Part shown: one piece after another, positions 7,681 to 17,196 of the stretch
How positions within the stretch are numbered: the stretch's first letter is position 1
How the letters are laid out: each line of letters opens with the position of its first letter
Origin: Thermaerobacter sp. PB12/4term
GTDB lineage: Bacteria; Bacillota; Sulfobacillia; Thermaerobacterales; Thermaerobacteraceae
Direction of reading: 5' to 3'
Assembly (NCBI RefSeq): GCF_003403315.2
Contig: NZ_CP048407.1
Coordinates: forward strand, 620,001-684,000
DNA: 64,000 nt
Made by a program: the position numbers and the translations under genes
The notes under the pieces: model-generated
What the model was told of the DNA's origin: nothing
What the model saw: the letters and a program-made list of their open reading frames with translations, nothing else
The model's database searches: none

Positions 7681-9450
7681 CTAGGAAGTATGTCCGCGGG
7701 AGTCCTCGCCAACCGCCGGCCCGCGCACCTCCACCCGCAGGGAACGCAGGCGGTTGATGGCCGCTCCCACTTCGAACAGCCGCGGCAGGGCCAGGTCGCC
7801 CGCCGGGGTGGGGAAGGGGGAGACGCGGTCCAGGCCGTGTTCGTCCAGCTCGGCGTACAGGGCCTCCAGAGCCTCCCGCAGGGTGCGCCGGCCGTCCAGG
7901 TAGCGGCCTGTCATGTACCGGATCATGGCGCCCACCGCCCGGGTCTGGGAGGGGTCCACCAGCTGCTCGACGGCGCTCAGATCGATCTCCTCGAAGCCGA
8001 AGGTGATCTCGTCGGTGCCGTGGGCGCGGATCTTGACCTTGTTGCCCCGGCGCGGATCGAGGCTCGAGGGCAGGGGGACCCGCTCGGGGACGGGCGGGAA
8101 GGGGCCGGGGTCTTCCGCGATGCGGCCCGTGGGGAAGCGGGCCGCCACCTCGCGGGCTTCGGCCGTGGCGTCCTGGGCCCGGTAGGCATCCATCCGGATC
8201 ACCGTGTCGGCCACGTCCAGGTAGTCGCCGGCGCCACCCACCACCAGGATGCTGGAGACGCCCCGGTCGCGGTAGAGCGCCCGCACCCGGTCGATGAAGG
8301 GCGTGATGGGCTCGCGGTCCTTGCTGACCAGGGCCTGCATGCGCCGGTCGCGGATCATGAAGTTCGTCGCGCTGGTGTCCTCGTCGATGAGCAGGACCCG
8401 GGCGCCCAGCTCCAGGGCCTCCATGATGTTGGCCGCCTGGCTGGTGCTGCCCGAGGCTTCGTCGGTGGAGAAGCGCCGGGTGTCGGCGTCGAAGGGCAGG
8501 TTGCGGATGAACGGGCTGATGTCGACCTGCTCGATGCGGCGGCCGTCCTCGGCGCGGATCTTGATCGCGGTCGGGTCCGTCACCACCAGTTCCCGGCCGT
8601 CGCCGGGGATGTGGTCGTAGACGCCCCGGGCCAGGGCGCGCAGCAGGGTGGACTTGCCGTGGTAGCCGCCGCCCACGATCAGCGTCACGCCCCGGGGGAT
8701 GCCCAGGCCGCGCACCTTGCCCCGGTGGGGGGTGTCCAGCTCGACGGCCAGGGAATCGGGCGCGGTGAAGGGGATCACCCGCGGCCCGCGCAAGGGCCGG
8801 TCGCTGACCCCGCTTTCCCGGGGCAGGATGGAGCCGTCGCCGACGAAGGCCACCAGCCGGCGTTCGGCCAGGGCGGACCGCAGGGCCGCCTGGTCCTCGG
8901 CCACGGCGATGTGGCGCTCCAGGTCCCGCTGGTCGGCGGCTTTGAGCACCAGGGACCCTTCCACCAGCCGGGGGATGTCCACGCAGAGCATCTCCATGGC
9001 CTGCCGGCCCAGAATGCGCCGTCCGGCGGCCGGCAGCCCCGCGAAGAAGCGGACCTCCACCCGCCCGGGGAAGACCACGCAGGCGGTGCGGGGCAGGATC
9101 TCCTGGCCCGGGCGGTCGACGGTAATGAGGCCGCTCTTGCCGCTGCCGCGGCGGGCAGCGGCCATGCCCGTGGCGCGGTGGAACCGGCGCAGCAGCCAGT
9201 CCGCGGTGGCGGTGCGGCGAAGGGCCGTGGTGGCGGCCCAGTCCGGCAGCTGTATGCGCGCCGGCGCCATGATGACGCGAAGCCGCGAGGGGGCGGCGAA
9301 AGGGTCGCCCTGGACGTGGTCGATGGCCAGGGTGAAGGCACCGAAGTCGTAGGTTCCGGCGATGTCCTTGTAGGCCGGATAGGGCCGGCCGTCGATGCGG
9401 GCCAGCAGCTGGCGCAGATCGTCACGGGAGCGGGTTGGGTTCGGGTGCAC
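7681..9450 (-). CDS. ABC-class P-loop ATPase of the COG3044 type
   Basis: A 589-residue soluble ATPase of the predicted 'ABC class' family (COG3044/PF09818), whose bacterial role is poorly known. An N-terminal domain (about 1-230) precedes a nucleotide-binding core with the Walker A-like GGGYHGKSTLL. This is followed by a family-typical FSTDEASGSTSQAANIMEAL segment and a Walker B-like VLLIDEDTSATNFM. The C-terminal part is helical and charged. There is no membrane segment and no partner permease, so transport is unlikely; relatives have been linked to nucleic acid or RNA-related functions, which I treat as suggestion only. The GTG at 9450 has GGAGG 9 bases upstream; the TTG at 9459 overlaps that site and is less likely. 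Confidence 0.83.
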   Translation of the reverse strand: MHPNPTRSRDDLRQLLARIDGRPYPAYKDIAGTYDFGAFTLAIDHVQGDPFAAPSRLRVIMAPARIQLPDWAATTALRRTATADWLLRRFHRATGMAAARRGSGKSGLITVDRPGQEILPRTACVVFPGRVEVRFFAGLPAAGRRILGRQAMEMLCVDIPRLVEGSLVLKAADQRDLERHIAVAEDQAALRSALAERRLVAFVGDGSILPRESGVSDRPLRGPRVIPFTAPDSLAVELDTPHRGKVRGLGIPRGVTLIVGGGYHGKSTLLRALARGVYDHIPGDGRELVVTDPTAIKIRAEDGRRIEQVDISPFIRNLPFDADTRRFSTDEASGSTSQAANIMEALELGARVLLIDEDTSATNFMIRDRRMQALVSKDREPITPFIDRVRALYRDRGVSSILVVGGAGDYLDVADTVIRMDAYRAQDATAEAREVAARFPTGRIAEDPGPFPPVPERVPLPSSLDPRRGNKVKIRAHGTDEITFGFEEIDLSAVEQLVDPSQTRAVGAMIRYMTGRYLDGRRTLREALEALYAELDEHGLDRVSPFPTPAGDLALPRLFEVGAAINRLRSLRVEVRGPAVGEDSRGHTS

Positions 9451-9885
9451 CGGTGTCAACCTCCGGTCGACGTCGTCGTTCCGTCGGCACGATCATCTCG
9501 AGGGTGGGGTTGCCCTCGCCCTGATGATGTTACCCGTTCCAGTGGCCGGGCGGCCAGCCGCATGGCCTGCACCGGGTGCGCCCGCGGCGGGGTGGGTGGG
9601 GGGCACCTTCGGCCCCTCTGAACGGGCGAGCCGGGCGGGGGAGCGGGCGGAGCAACCGGCGCCATTTTTGAAAGGAACTCGCGCGGAAAAAGACATATTT
9701 ATGAGCACCAATTCGAATTTATTCGTCATAAGGTCGGCCGAAAGGATTCGCAAAAGCACAAGAGATGAACACGGCTCCCCAGGGGCATTCCCATCGGGTG
9801 GCTGAAGCCATCTTTCGGCTTTGACTTGTCCTTCCCCGTGCCCTGTACGCTGGACATACCGACCGATTTCTTCGAGGGGGGTGCG
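9451..9885. other. Intergenic region with an AT-rich patch
   Basis: About 435 bases between divergent genes. Bases 9665-9760 are much more AT-rich than the surroundings and include the 10-base palindrome AATTCGAATT at about 9712. The region probably holds the promoters for both flanking genes. A short frame from ATG 9701 lacks a ribosome binding site and is not called. Confidence 0.5.
9821..9851 (+). promoter_or_regulatory. Candidate promoter of the formamidase gene
   Basis: TTGACT at 9821-9826, with TGTACG at 17 bases (9844-9849) or TACGCT at 19 bases (9846-9851). It lies about 40 bases before the preferred start codon and overlaps an upstream TTG that would otherwise extend the gene, which argues for the downstream start. 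Confidence 0.4.
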
Positions 9886-11121
9886 GTGGCGATGGGACGG
9901 CCCCTGATCGAGGTGGATCCGACCCGCCCGGTGGAAGAACAGAGGGAGGTCTTGCAGAACCGCTGGCATCCGGACATTCCGGCCATCGCAGAGGTTCGTC
10001 CGGGCGAGACGTTCGTGGTCGAGTGCTTGGATTGGACCGGCGGGCAAGTCCGCAATGACGACGATGCCTCGGACATTCGGGACATGGATCTCACGCCGAA
10101 TCACCACTTGACGGGACCCATCGCTGTCCGCGGCGCCGAACCCGGCGACCTGCTTGTCGTCGACATTCTGGATCTCGGGCCCCACCGCAAGATGCCATGG
10201 GGTTACACCGGGATCTTTGCCCGCAACAACGGGGGAGGGTTCTTGACGGACCATTTCCCGGAGGCGCACAAAGCCATCTGGGATTTCCAAGGCGTCTACG
10301 CCGTCTCCCGTCATGTGCCGGGCGTCAAGATCCCTGCCATTCCCCACCCGGGGATCTTGGGTACCGCACCTTCTCACGCGTTGCTGCAGCAATGGAACGA
10401 GCGGGAGAGGAAGTTGATCGCGAAAAATCCCCATCGTGTACCCCCCTTGGCGCTGCCACCGGAACCGCGCAATGCGATCCTCGGTGCCCTCAAGCCGGGC
10501 ACGCCCGAGTATGAACGGATTGCCCGGGAAGGTGCACGCACCATTCCTCCGCGGGAGAACGGAGGGAATCGGGATATCAAGAACCTGACCCGGGGCGCCC
10601 GTGCCTATCTGCCGGTGTATGTTCCCGGGGCCAAACTGACGGTGGGCGATCTCCACTTTACCCAGGGCGACGGCGAGATCACGTTCTGCGGCGCCATCGA
10701 GATGGCGGGCTGGATCGAGCTCCACGTGGACCTGATTAAGGACGGGATGAACAAATACGGCATACGGCACCCGCTGTTCGAGCCAAGCCCCATCGAGCCC
10801 CGGTTCACGCGCTACCTCGTCTTCGAGGGGTATTCGGTGGACGAAGAGGGGGAGCAGTACTATCTCGATCCCCACGTTGCCTATCGCCGAGCGTGCCTGG
10901 AAGCGGTCCAGTACTTGAAGGGGTTCGGGTATACCGGCGAAGAGGCCTACACCATCCTGGGTGCCGCGCCGGTTGAAGGACGCATCAGCGCCATCGTCGA
11001 CATCCCGAACGCTTGCTGCACCTTGTGGCTGCCCACCGACATCTTCGAGTTCGACATCCGGCCCAACGCCCAGGGGCCGGTCCCCCGGGTCCAAGGCGGG
11101 CGGCTGGCCCGGGCCCACTGA
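9886..11121 (+). CDS. fmdA: Acetamidase/formamidase family amidase
   Basis: Hydrolyses short aliphatic amides such as formamide to ammonia and the acid. The product is 411 residues, the usual size of FmdA-type formamidases. It contains family-typical segments: WHPDIPAI near the start, ETFVVECLDWTGGQ, the NHHLTGPIAVRGAEPGD stretch, and DLHFTQGDGEITFCGAIEM in the centre. A GTG at 9886 follows GAGGGGGG by 6 bases; ATG 9892 is the alternative. Codon use is visibly less GC-rich at third positions than in neighbouring genes (for example AAT, AAA, TTG, GTA), suggesting transfer. It ends at a strong hairpin terminator and has no adjacent amide transporter. The exact amide is not determined. Confidence 0.87.
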   Translation: MAMGRPLIEVDPTRPVEEQREVLQNRWHPDIPAIAEVRPGETFVVECLDWTGGQVRNDDDASDIRDMDLTPNHHLTGPIAVRGAEPGDLLVVDILDLGPHRKMPWGYTGIFARNNGGGFLTDHFPEAHKAIWDFQGVYAVSRHVPGVKIPAIPHPGILGTAPSHALLQQWNERERKLIAKNPHRVPPLALPPEPRNAILGALKPGTPEYERIAREGARTIPPRENGGNRDIKNLTRGARAYLPVYVPGAKLTVGDLHFTQGDGEITFCGAIEMAGWIELHVDLIKDGMNKYGIRHPLFEPSPIEPRFTRYLVFEGYSVDEEGEQYYLDPHVAYRRACLEAVQYLKGFGYTGEEAYTILGAAPVEGRISAIVDIPNACCTLWLPTDIFEFDIRPNAQGPVPRVQGGRLARAH

Positions 11122-11175
11122 AGGCGCGGGCCAGCTCAAAAAGGTGGTTCAAAGCCCAATCACGCAGGGGTACCG

Positions 11176-11220
11176 AGGCGGGAACCCGGGCCATCGTCCC
11201 CATGGCCCGGGTTCCCGCCT
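11176..11220 (+). terminator. Intrinsic terminator of the formamidase gene
   Basis: A 19-base perfect inverted repeat (arms 11176-11194 and 11202-11220, 7-base loop), followed by GGCCCTTTTG. It lies 55 bases past the formamidase stop. It is the longest perfect stem I noted in the window. Confidence 0.75.
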
Positions 11221-11384
11221 GGCCCTTTTGCCGCCGGTGGTCAAAGGGTTCCGGGATGGGGACGCGAAACCTCCCCGATGGGGCCGTCCCGCGACAGGAC
11301 GCCCCGTGACGTGGGATGCCCCCGGCCTGTGGCGCTCGACGGCCCTGGCACCCCACGGCAACGCCTGACCGCCGAGGTGACACC

Positions 11385-14006
11385 ATGACAAACGGCACCG
11401 ATACGGCCAACGGCTTCAGGGCGGACCACCCCCGCGCCCAGGGGGTGGCGAGCGACCGGCAGGAGAGGGAGGCCGGGCGCCGGCCCGTCACCTCCCGGGA
11501 CCTGCTGGACCTCCGCTTCGCCGGCGACCCGCGCCTGGCGCCCGGCGGGGACCGGGTGGTGTGGGTCGAGCGCTGGATCGACGCCGATCGCAACCAGTAC
11601 CGGTCGAACCTGTACGCGGCCCCGGCCTCCGGTGACGGCGTGCCGGCACCGCTGACCACCGGTCCGGGCAGCGACCGGGCGCCGCGCTGGTCGCCCGACG
11701 GCCGCTGGCTGGCCTTCCTGTCCGACCGGCCCCTGCCGCCCGACGCCCGCCCCCGCCGCCGGGACGAACCGGCCGCGAGCGGCGGGGGGCCGGGCGCGGC
11801 GACCCCGGCTGCCCGGCCCGGCCGGGGCGGCGAGGACAAGCCCCGGCCCCAGCTCTACGTGCTGCCGTCCGGTGGCGGCGAAGCCCGCCTGCTCACCCTC
11901 TTCAAGCAAGGCAGCGGGCCGGCCGTCTGGTCGCCCGACGGCCGGTGCGTGGCCACCATCGTGCAGGTTCATCCCGAGCGGGGGCTGGAGGCGACCGGCG
12001 ATCCTGAGCCCGGTGAAGGCGACCCCTACCGGCGGTTCAACCGCGACGTGAAGGTGGTGCGGCGCCTCCGCTACAAGCTGGACGGGGTGGGTTACTTCAC
12101 CGAGCACCGCCACCATGTGGTGGTCCTGGACCTGGGACCGGATGGCGCCCACCTGGCGGCGCCCAGCAGCTCGGAGCCGCCGGGCGATGGCGGGAACGGA
12201 GCCGCCCGCGATGCCGGCACCGGTGGCCCGGGCGGCAAGGGTGCCGCCGCCGCAGCCGCGGTCCCCGGCGCGGAGGCCCACGCTGCCGCCCTGGTCCCCC
12301 TGGCCCGCGTCACCGCCGGTGAGTACGACGTGCGGGCCGTGGCCTGGATGCCCTCGGGGCGGGAGCTGGTGGTGGTGACGAACCCGCACCCCGACGCCGA
12401 CCGCCAGCCCTGGACCGACGTCTACCTGGTGTCCCTGCCGGCGGCCGGCCAGGAGGGCGAGGCCGGCGCCGGCACCCGTGCCGGGGCCGCAGCCGAGGCC
12501 TCCGGGCGGCTGCCCCTCGACCTCTCCCGCGACCCGCTGCCGCCGGGCGTCCGCAAGCTGACCAGCTCGGACCTCGACGTCTACGAAGCGCTGCCGTCCC
12601 CCGACGGCCGCTGGATCGCCGTGCGCGGCCAGGACGCCCGCCGCTACCGCGCCTACAGCAACACCCACCTGTACCTGATTGCCGCCGACGGCAGCCAGCG
12701 GCGGTGCCTGACCGCCGAGGCCGACCTGACGGTGGGTGACGAGAGCGTCAACGACGTGGTGGGCGAGGCGGGGGCGACCCTGGCCTGGGCTCCCGACGGG
12801 TCGGGGCTCTACGCCCTGGTGAGCCGCCGCGGGGAGGTGCAGCTCTACTGGTTCGGCGTCGACGGCACCATCCGGCCCCTGACGGGCGGCCCCCAGGTGC
12901 TGCGGGGCATCAGCCTGGACCGGGAGGGGCGGCGCTGCGCCTACCTGCGGCTGACGGCCACCGACCCCGGGGAGGTCTGGGTGGCCGACCTCCCTTCCCT
13001 GGACGAACCGGCGGCGGCCCCGCCCGCCGCGGCAGCCCGGGACGCGACCCCCGCCGGCCCGGGCGCCTCCGCCGCGGGAGCGGCGGCATGGCAGGGCGCG
13101 GCCCGCAACGGGCACCCCGTTTTGACCGGCCGGCGCCTCTCCCGGGCCAACGACGGCTGGCTGGCCCGGATTCAGGTGGTGGAACCCGAGCACTTCACCT
13201 TCGAATCCGACGGCAACGTGCTGGACGGTTGGCTGATCCGGCCCGTGGGCTTCGAGCCGGGGAAGAAGTACCCGGCCATCCTCCAGATCCACGGCGGCCC
13301 CATGGCGATGTACGGATACGCCTTCTTCCACGAGTTCCAGTTGCTGGCGGCCCGGGGCTACGCCGTGTTCTACACCAACCCGCGGGGCAGCCAGGGTTAC
13401 GGCCAGGCCTTCTGCGCGGCCATCCGCGGCGACTGGGGCAACCGGGACTACCGGGACCTGATGACCTTCGTCGACGCGGTGCTGGAGCGGTACGACTTCA
13501 TCGACCGCGAGCGGCTGGGGGTGGCGGGCGGAAGCTACGGGGGCTACATGACCAACTGGATCGTCACCCACACCGACCGCTTCCGGGCGGGGGTCACCAT
13601 GCGCTGCGTGGCCAACGAGCACAGCTTCTTCGGCACCAGCGACATCGGCTTCTATGACCTCTTCGACCTGGACCTGCCGCCGTGGGAGGACCCGCTGCGG
13701 TACCTGGAGATGTCGCCCATCCACCACATCGCCCGGTGCAAGACGCCGCTGCTGGTGATGCATGCGGAGGTGGACCTGCGCTGCCCCATCGAGCAGGCGG
13801 AGCAGATCTACACGGCCCTCAAGGTCCTGGGGGTGCCCACGGAGTTCGTCCGCTTCCCCGACGAGAGCCACGGCCTGAGCCGGGGCGGCCAGCCGTGGCA
13901 CCGGGTCTACCGCCTGGACCGGATCGTGGACTGGTTCGACCGCTACCTCAAGCCCGAACCGGCCCCCGCGGCAGGCCGGGCGGAGGAACGGGCCGCCCCC
14001 AGTTGA
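11385..14006 (+). CDS. S9-family prolyl-oligopeptidase-like serine peptidase
   Basis: An 873-residue peptidase of the acylaminoacyl-peptidase/dipeptidyl-peptidase branch. The N-terminal two-thirds is a beta-propeller with WSPDGRW-type repeats (for example at about 105 and 184). The C-terminal alpha/beta hydrolase carries the catalytic triad: Ser717 in GGSYGGY, Asp797 in AEVDLRCP and His829 in DESHGLS. Start is the ATG at 11385 with GAGGTGA close upstream. There is no signal peptide, so it is probably cytoplasmic and trims peptides. Several Gly/Ala/Pro-rich insertions (about 125-150, 260-300, 355-380 and 545-575) make it longer than the usual 600-700 residues. The substrate is unknown. Confidence 0.92.
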   Translation: MTNGTDTANGFRADHPRAQGVASDRQEREAGRRPVTSRDLLDLRFAGDPRLAPGGDRVVWVERWIDADRNQYRSNLYAAPASGDGVPAPLTTGPGSDRAPRWSPDGRWLAFLSDRPLPPDARPRRRDEPAASGGGPGAATPAARPGRGGEDKPRPQLYVLPSGGGEARLLTLFKQGSGPAVWSPDGRCVATIVQVHPERGLEATGDPEPGEGDPYRRFNRDVKVVRRLRYKLDGVGYFTEHRHHVVVLDLGPDGAHLAAPSSSEPPGDGGNGAARDAGTGGPGGKGAAAAAAVPGAEAHAAALVPLARVTAGEYDVRAVAWMPSGRELVVVTNPHPDADRQPWTDVYLVSLPAAGQEGEAGAGTRAGAAAEASGRLPLDLSRDPLPPGVRKLTSSDLDVYEALPSPDGRWIAVRGQDARRYRAYSNTHLYLIAADGSQRRCLTAEADLTVGDESVNDVVGEAGATLAWAPDGSGLYALVSRRGEVQLYWFGVDGTIRPLTGGPQVLRGISLDREGRRCAYLRLTATDPGEVWVADLPSLDEPAAAPPAAAARDATPAGPGASAAGAAAWQGAARNGHPVLTGRRLSRANDGWLARIQVVEPEHFTFESDGNVLDGWLIRPVGFEPGKKYPAILQIHGGPMAMYGYAFFHEFQLLAARGYAVFYTNPRGSQGYGQAFCAAIRGDWGNRDYRDLMTFVDAVLERYDFIDRERLGVAGGSYGGYMTNWIVTHTDRFRAGVTMRCVANEHSFFGTSDIGFYDLFDLDLPPWEDPLRYLEMSPIHHIARCKTPLLVMHAEVDLRCPIEQAEQIYTALKVLGVPTEFVRFPDESHGLSRGGQPWHRVYRLDRIVDWFDRYLKPEPAPAAGRAEERAAPS

Positions 14007-14175
14007 GGCGCGGGGCGGCCGGGGAGCGGGGCGGCCGGGGGCCGGGGCGGCGGCCCGCCTGCCCTGGCCGGGGCGGCGGCCCGCTTGCCCTAGCCGGGAG
14101 GCCGGGCTGCCGCTCCGGCCAGAAGGCCGGGACGCGGCCAGTGGCAAGGCAGCGGGGAGGAGGCGGGTGGGAGGC

Positions 14176-14994
14176 ATGCTGATCGACTACCACATGCACC
14201 TGGAGCGGGGCGGGCTGACCCGCGAGTACCTGCTGCGGTTCGTGGAGACCGCCCGGGCCCGAGGGATCGGCGAGATCGGGATCACGGAACATGCCTACAA
14301 CTTCGTGGAGGGGGCGCCCCTGCTGGGCCGTCCCTGGTACGTGGAGCGCTACAGCAGCGGCTTCCGCATGGCCGACTACGTGGCCCTGCTCCAGGCCGCC
14401 CGGGCCGAGGGCCTGCCCGTCAAGGCGGGCATCGAGATGGACTACATCCCCGGCCGGGAGGAGGAGATCCGGGCCTTCCTGGCGTCCTACCCGCTGGACT
14501 TCGTCATCGGTTCGGTCCACTGGATCGACGACTGGGGCTTCGATCTGGACCCCGCCACCTGGCCGGGCCGGGACGTGCGCGAGGCCTACCGGCGGTACTT
14601 CGACCTGGCCGAACAGGCCGTCCGCAGCGGGCTCTTCGACGTCTTCGGGCACCCCGATGTGATCAAGGTGTTCGGCTACAAGCTTCCGCCCGCATACCGG
14701 GACGAACTGGCGGAGTACCACCGGCGCCTGGCGCGGGCGGCGGCAGAGACGGGCGTCTGCCTGGAGATCTCCAGCGCTGGGGTGCGCAAGCCGGTGGGCG
14801 AGTTCTACCCCGACCCCGGCCTGCTGGAGGAGGCCCGCCGGCTGGGCGTCCGGGTGACCCTGGCCTCCGATGCCCACGAGCCCGAGCACGTGGGCTGGGC
14901 CTACCCGGAACTGGTGCTCTACGCCCGGCGGCATGGTTTTGACACGGTGACGGTCTTCACCGGGCGGGTCGGCCGGCAGGAGCCCCTGGGTTAG
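14176..14994 (+). CDS. hisJ: Histidinol-phosphatase of the PHP family (HisJ type)
   Basis: Probably dephosphorylates L-histidinol phosphate, the penultimate part of histidine synthesis. The 272-residue product has the PHP metal-binding pattern: DYHMHLE at the N-terminus, [33 protein letters not shown] and the C-terminal [13 protein letters not shown]. Length matches HisJ/HisK enzymes (about 260-270). The ATG at 14176 is preferred because MLIDYHMH is the canonical family start; a GTG at 14167 is also in frame. The histidine operon at 42.7-52.6 kb encodes every other step but no phosphatase, so this gene is the natural candidate. Other PHP phosphoesterase activities cannot be excluded. Confidence 0.83.
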   Translation: MLIDYHMHLERGGLTREYLLRFVETARARGIGEIGITEHAYNFVEGAPLLGRPWYVERYSSGFRMADYVALLQAARAEGLPVKAGIEMDYIPGREEEIRAFLASYPLDFVIGSVHWIDDWGFDLDPATWPGRDVREAYRRYFDLAEQAVRSGLFDVFGHPDVIKVFGYKLPPAYRDELAEYHRRLARAAAETGVCLEISSAGVRKPVGEFYPDPGLLEEARRLGVRVTLASDAHEPEHVGWAYPELVLYARRHGFDTVTVFTGRVGRQEPLG

Positions 14995-15010
14995 GCGGGA
15001 GGTGGCGGCG

Positions 15011-15943
15011 GTGTCCATCCACGGGACCTGGGGCCCGGGGGGCGCCGGGGGGAGCTGGCGGGAGATCGAGCTGCTCCTCTGGGCGGCGGCCCTGCGGGCG
15101 GGGCGGCAGCCGGGGGCAGGGGCCCTGCCGGGGTCTTCGCCCTCGCTGGCGGGCCCCGGCGGGGGCCCGGGCGGCGACGGTGGCGGCGGCCGGCTCGACT
15201 TTGCCGCGCTCATGGCGGGCCTGCTGGCCGGTTCCACCCCGGACGGGATGCCGGCAGGCACCGGAGCCTTGACCCCAATCCCGCCACTGTTCACGGCGCT
15301 GGCGTCCGCGCTGTCGGCAGCCACGACGGTGCCGTCCACGCCGGCGGCGCCCGCGCCGGGTGCGTCCGCGCCCGCGGCATCCACCGGCCCGGGTCAGGCG
15401 GCCGCCACGGCGGCCCCCACGGACGCGGCCTCCCGCGCGGCAGCGCCCGCGCCCGGCACTGCGGCCTCCGGCCTCCCTCCGTCCGGGACCGCCCCTCCGG
15501 GGTCCCTCTCCTGGGCAGGCGCTGCGGCCGGCCTGTCCTGGCCCCGGCAGGTGCTGGAGGCGCTGGCGGGGGCGGTGGCCCGCCGCCACGGCCTCGACCC
15601 CGCCCTGCTGCGGGCGGTGATCCAAGCCGAGTCGGGGTGGAACCCGGCCGCCCGCTCGCCGGCGGGCGCCGTGGGCCTGATGCAGCTCATGCCCGCCACG
15701 GCCCGGGAGCTGGGCGTGACCGACCCCCTCGACCCGGTGCAGAACCTGGAGGCCGGTGCCCGGTACCTGCGCCGCCAGTTCGACCGCTTCGGCGACTGGC
15801 GGCTGGCCCTGGCGGCTTACAACGCGGGGCCCGAGGCGGTGGAAGCCCACGGCGGCGTGCCGCCCTTCGCCGAGACCCGGGCTTACGTGGAGAAGGTGCT
15901 GCGGCTGTGGGCCACCCAGGCCGCGCGGCGGGAGGAGGCGTGA
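15011..15943 (+). CDS. Lytic transglycosylase (SLT domain)
   Basis: Cleaves peptidoglycan glycan strands to 1,6-anhydro ends. The 310-residue protein has a long Ala/Pro/Gly-rich N-terminal half and a C-terminal SLT domain of about 120 residues. Visible motifs are [13 protein letters not shown] with the catalytic Glu207, [13 protein letters not shown], and ALAAYNAGP. No obvious signal peptide is visible, so export may use the unusual N-terminal region or a non-classical route. The GTG at 15011 is preferred because GGGAGG lies 9 bases upstream; GTG 15002 is the alternative. It starts only 16 bases after the PHP phosphatase, so the two may be cotranscribed without being functionally linked. Confidence 0.87.
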   Translation: MSIHGTWGPGGAGGSWREIELLLWAAALRAGRQPGAGALPGSSPSLAGPGGGPGGDGGGGRLDFAALMAGLLAGSTPDGMPAGTGALTPIPPLFTALASALSAATTVPSTPAAPAPGASAPAASTGPGQAAATAAPTDAASRAAAPAPGTAASGLPPSGTAPPGSLSWAGAAAGLSWPRQVLEALAGAVARRHGLDPALLRAVIQAESGWNPAARSPAGAVGLMQLMPATARELGVTDPLDPVQNLEAGARYLRRQFDRFGDWRLALAAYNAGPEAVEAHGGVPPFAETRAYVEKVLRLWATQAARREEA

Positions 15944-16269
15944 GGCTGGTAGGGGCGGCGGCGGCCGGGTCAAACAAGGCGGCACGGGTCGAACAAGGCG
16001 GGCAGGAGAAGTAGGGCAGCGGGGGTCGCCGCCGGCGACCCCCGCTGACTTTGCGTCACCTTGGTTTGCCCCTGCCTTCGCCCCCGCCGCCCGCCCGGCC
16101 CCGGCGGCGTTGGGGCCGCGGGCGCCGGGCGCCCCCGCTGGTCCTCCGCCCGCGGCCCGGGCGGGTTCGACCGGTGACCCCGGCCGGCCCGTACCGGGAG
16201 GCCCCCTACCGGCCGGGTGGTGGTGCGGCTCCCGGTGGCGGTGCGGCTCCGCCCCCGGGGTGGCCGGGC
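15944..16269. other. Convergent intergenic region
   Basis: About 326 bases between the converging transglycosylase and metQ genes. Apart from the hairpin at 16018-16046 it is GC-rich sequence with no supportable gene. Confidence 0.5.
16018..16046 (+). terminator. Hairpin terminator of the transglycosylase gene
   Basis: A 13-base perfect inverted repeat (AGCGGGGGTCGCC with its complement, 3-base loop) followed by GACTTTGCG, 75 bases after the stop. The short T-run makes it a plausible intrinsic terminator for the plus strand. Confidence 0.6.
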
Positions 16270-17196
16270 TTACTGGATCAGCGCCTGGGCGGGCACCACG
16301 GCGCCCTGGTAATGCTCTTCAATGTACTGCTTGACCTCGGGCCCCACCAGGATCTCCGCCAGCGCCTGGATCTCGGGCCGGTTCACGTCCTCCGGCCGCA
16401 CCGCCAGCACGTTGGCGAAGGGCGAGTCGGCGTCCTCGACGAACAGGGGATCGGGGTTCTTCAGCGCCCCCGCTTCCTTGGCCTCCAGGACGTAGTTCGT
16501 GTTGATGGCCGCCAGGTCCACGTCGGCCAGGGTGCGCGGGATCAGCTCCGCGGCCACCTCGCGGATCTGCAGGTTCTTCGGGTTCTCCACGATGTCCCGC
16601 ACCGTGGCGGTGTAATCCGCGCCGTCCTTGAGCTTGACCAGGCCCGCCGCCTGGAGCAGGAGCAGCGCCCGGCCGCCGTTGGTGGGGTCGTTGGGAATGG
16701 CCACCGTGGCGCCGTCCTGCAGCTGGTCGAGGCTGGTGATCTTGTCCGAATAGAGCCCCATGGGCTCGATGTGGACCTTGGCCACCGGCGTGATGTTCGT
16801 GCCGTGGTCCTTGTTGAACTGGTCCAGGTAGGGGATGTGCTGGAAGTAGTTGGCGTCCAGTTCCCCGTCGACCAGGGCCGGGTTGAGCTTGGTGTAGTCG
16901 CTGAACTCCATCACTTCCAGCTTGATGCCCTGCTCCTCCAGGGCAGGGGCCGCCACGTCGCGCAGGATCTCGGCGTGGGGCACCGCCGTGGCCCCCACCT
17001 TCAGGGTGACGGTACCGCTCGTGCCGCCCGATCCGGACCCGTTGCCACCGGCCGGGTTGTCGCCCTGCTCACCGGACGAACCGGCCCCGCCGGCACCGCA
17101 CCCGGCGACCAGGACGGCGATCAGCAGGGTCGCCACCAGCACCGCCGCCCGGCGGGTCCACCGGCGGCCGGAGAAGACCAGGGAGAGGACACCCAT
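16270..17196 (-). CDS. metQ: Methionine ABC transporter substrate-binding lipoprotein
   Basis: NlpA/MetQ-family lipoprotein that captures methionine outside the membrane. The 308-residue product has a lipoprotein signal ending at Cys33 (LLIAVLVAGCG), a Gly/Ser linker, and then the binding domain. Typical segments are LKVGATAVPHAEIL, LDANYFQHIPYLD, VAIPNDPTNGGRAL and AINTNYVLEA. AAGGAGGT lies 8 bases before the ATG at 17196. It is the third gene behind the SAM-I riboswitch, which supports methionine as the substrate. It is separated from metI by about 350 bases, an unusually wide gap within an operon, so it may also have its own promoter. Confidence 0.93.
   Translation of the reverse strand: MGVLSLVFSGRRWTRRAAVLVATLLIAVLVAGCGAGGAGSSGEQGDNPAGGNGSGSGGTSGTVTLKVGATAVPHAEILRDVAAPALEEQGIKLEVMEFSDYTKLNPALVDGELDANYFQHIPYLDQFNKDHGTNITPVAKVHIEPMGLYSDKITSLDQLQDGATVAIPNDPTNGGRALLLLQAAGLVKLKDGADYTATVRDIVENPKNLQIREVAAELIPRTLADVDLAAINTNYVLEAKEAGALKNPDPLFVEDADSPFANVLAVRPEDVNRPEIQALAEILVGPEVKQYIEEHYQGAVVPAQALIQ

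Noticed and set aside
9701-9805. A short frame starting MSTNSNLFVIRS
   Set aside because: No ribosome binding site at a usable distance and no similarity to any family known to me. It lies in the AT-rich promoter region.
11241-14177. A 978-codon open frame on the minus strand opposite the S9 peptidase, and similar long frames opposite other genes (for example 7306-9621)
   Set aside because: Such frames arise from high GC in the third codon position of the real genes. They show no recognisable domains, while the opposite strand has complete motifs.
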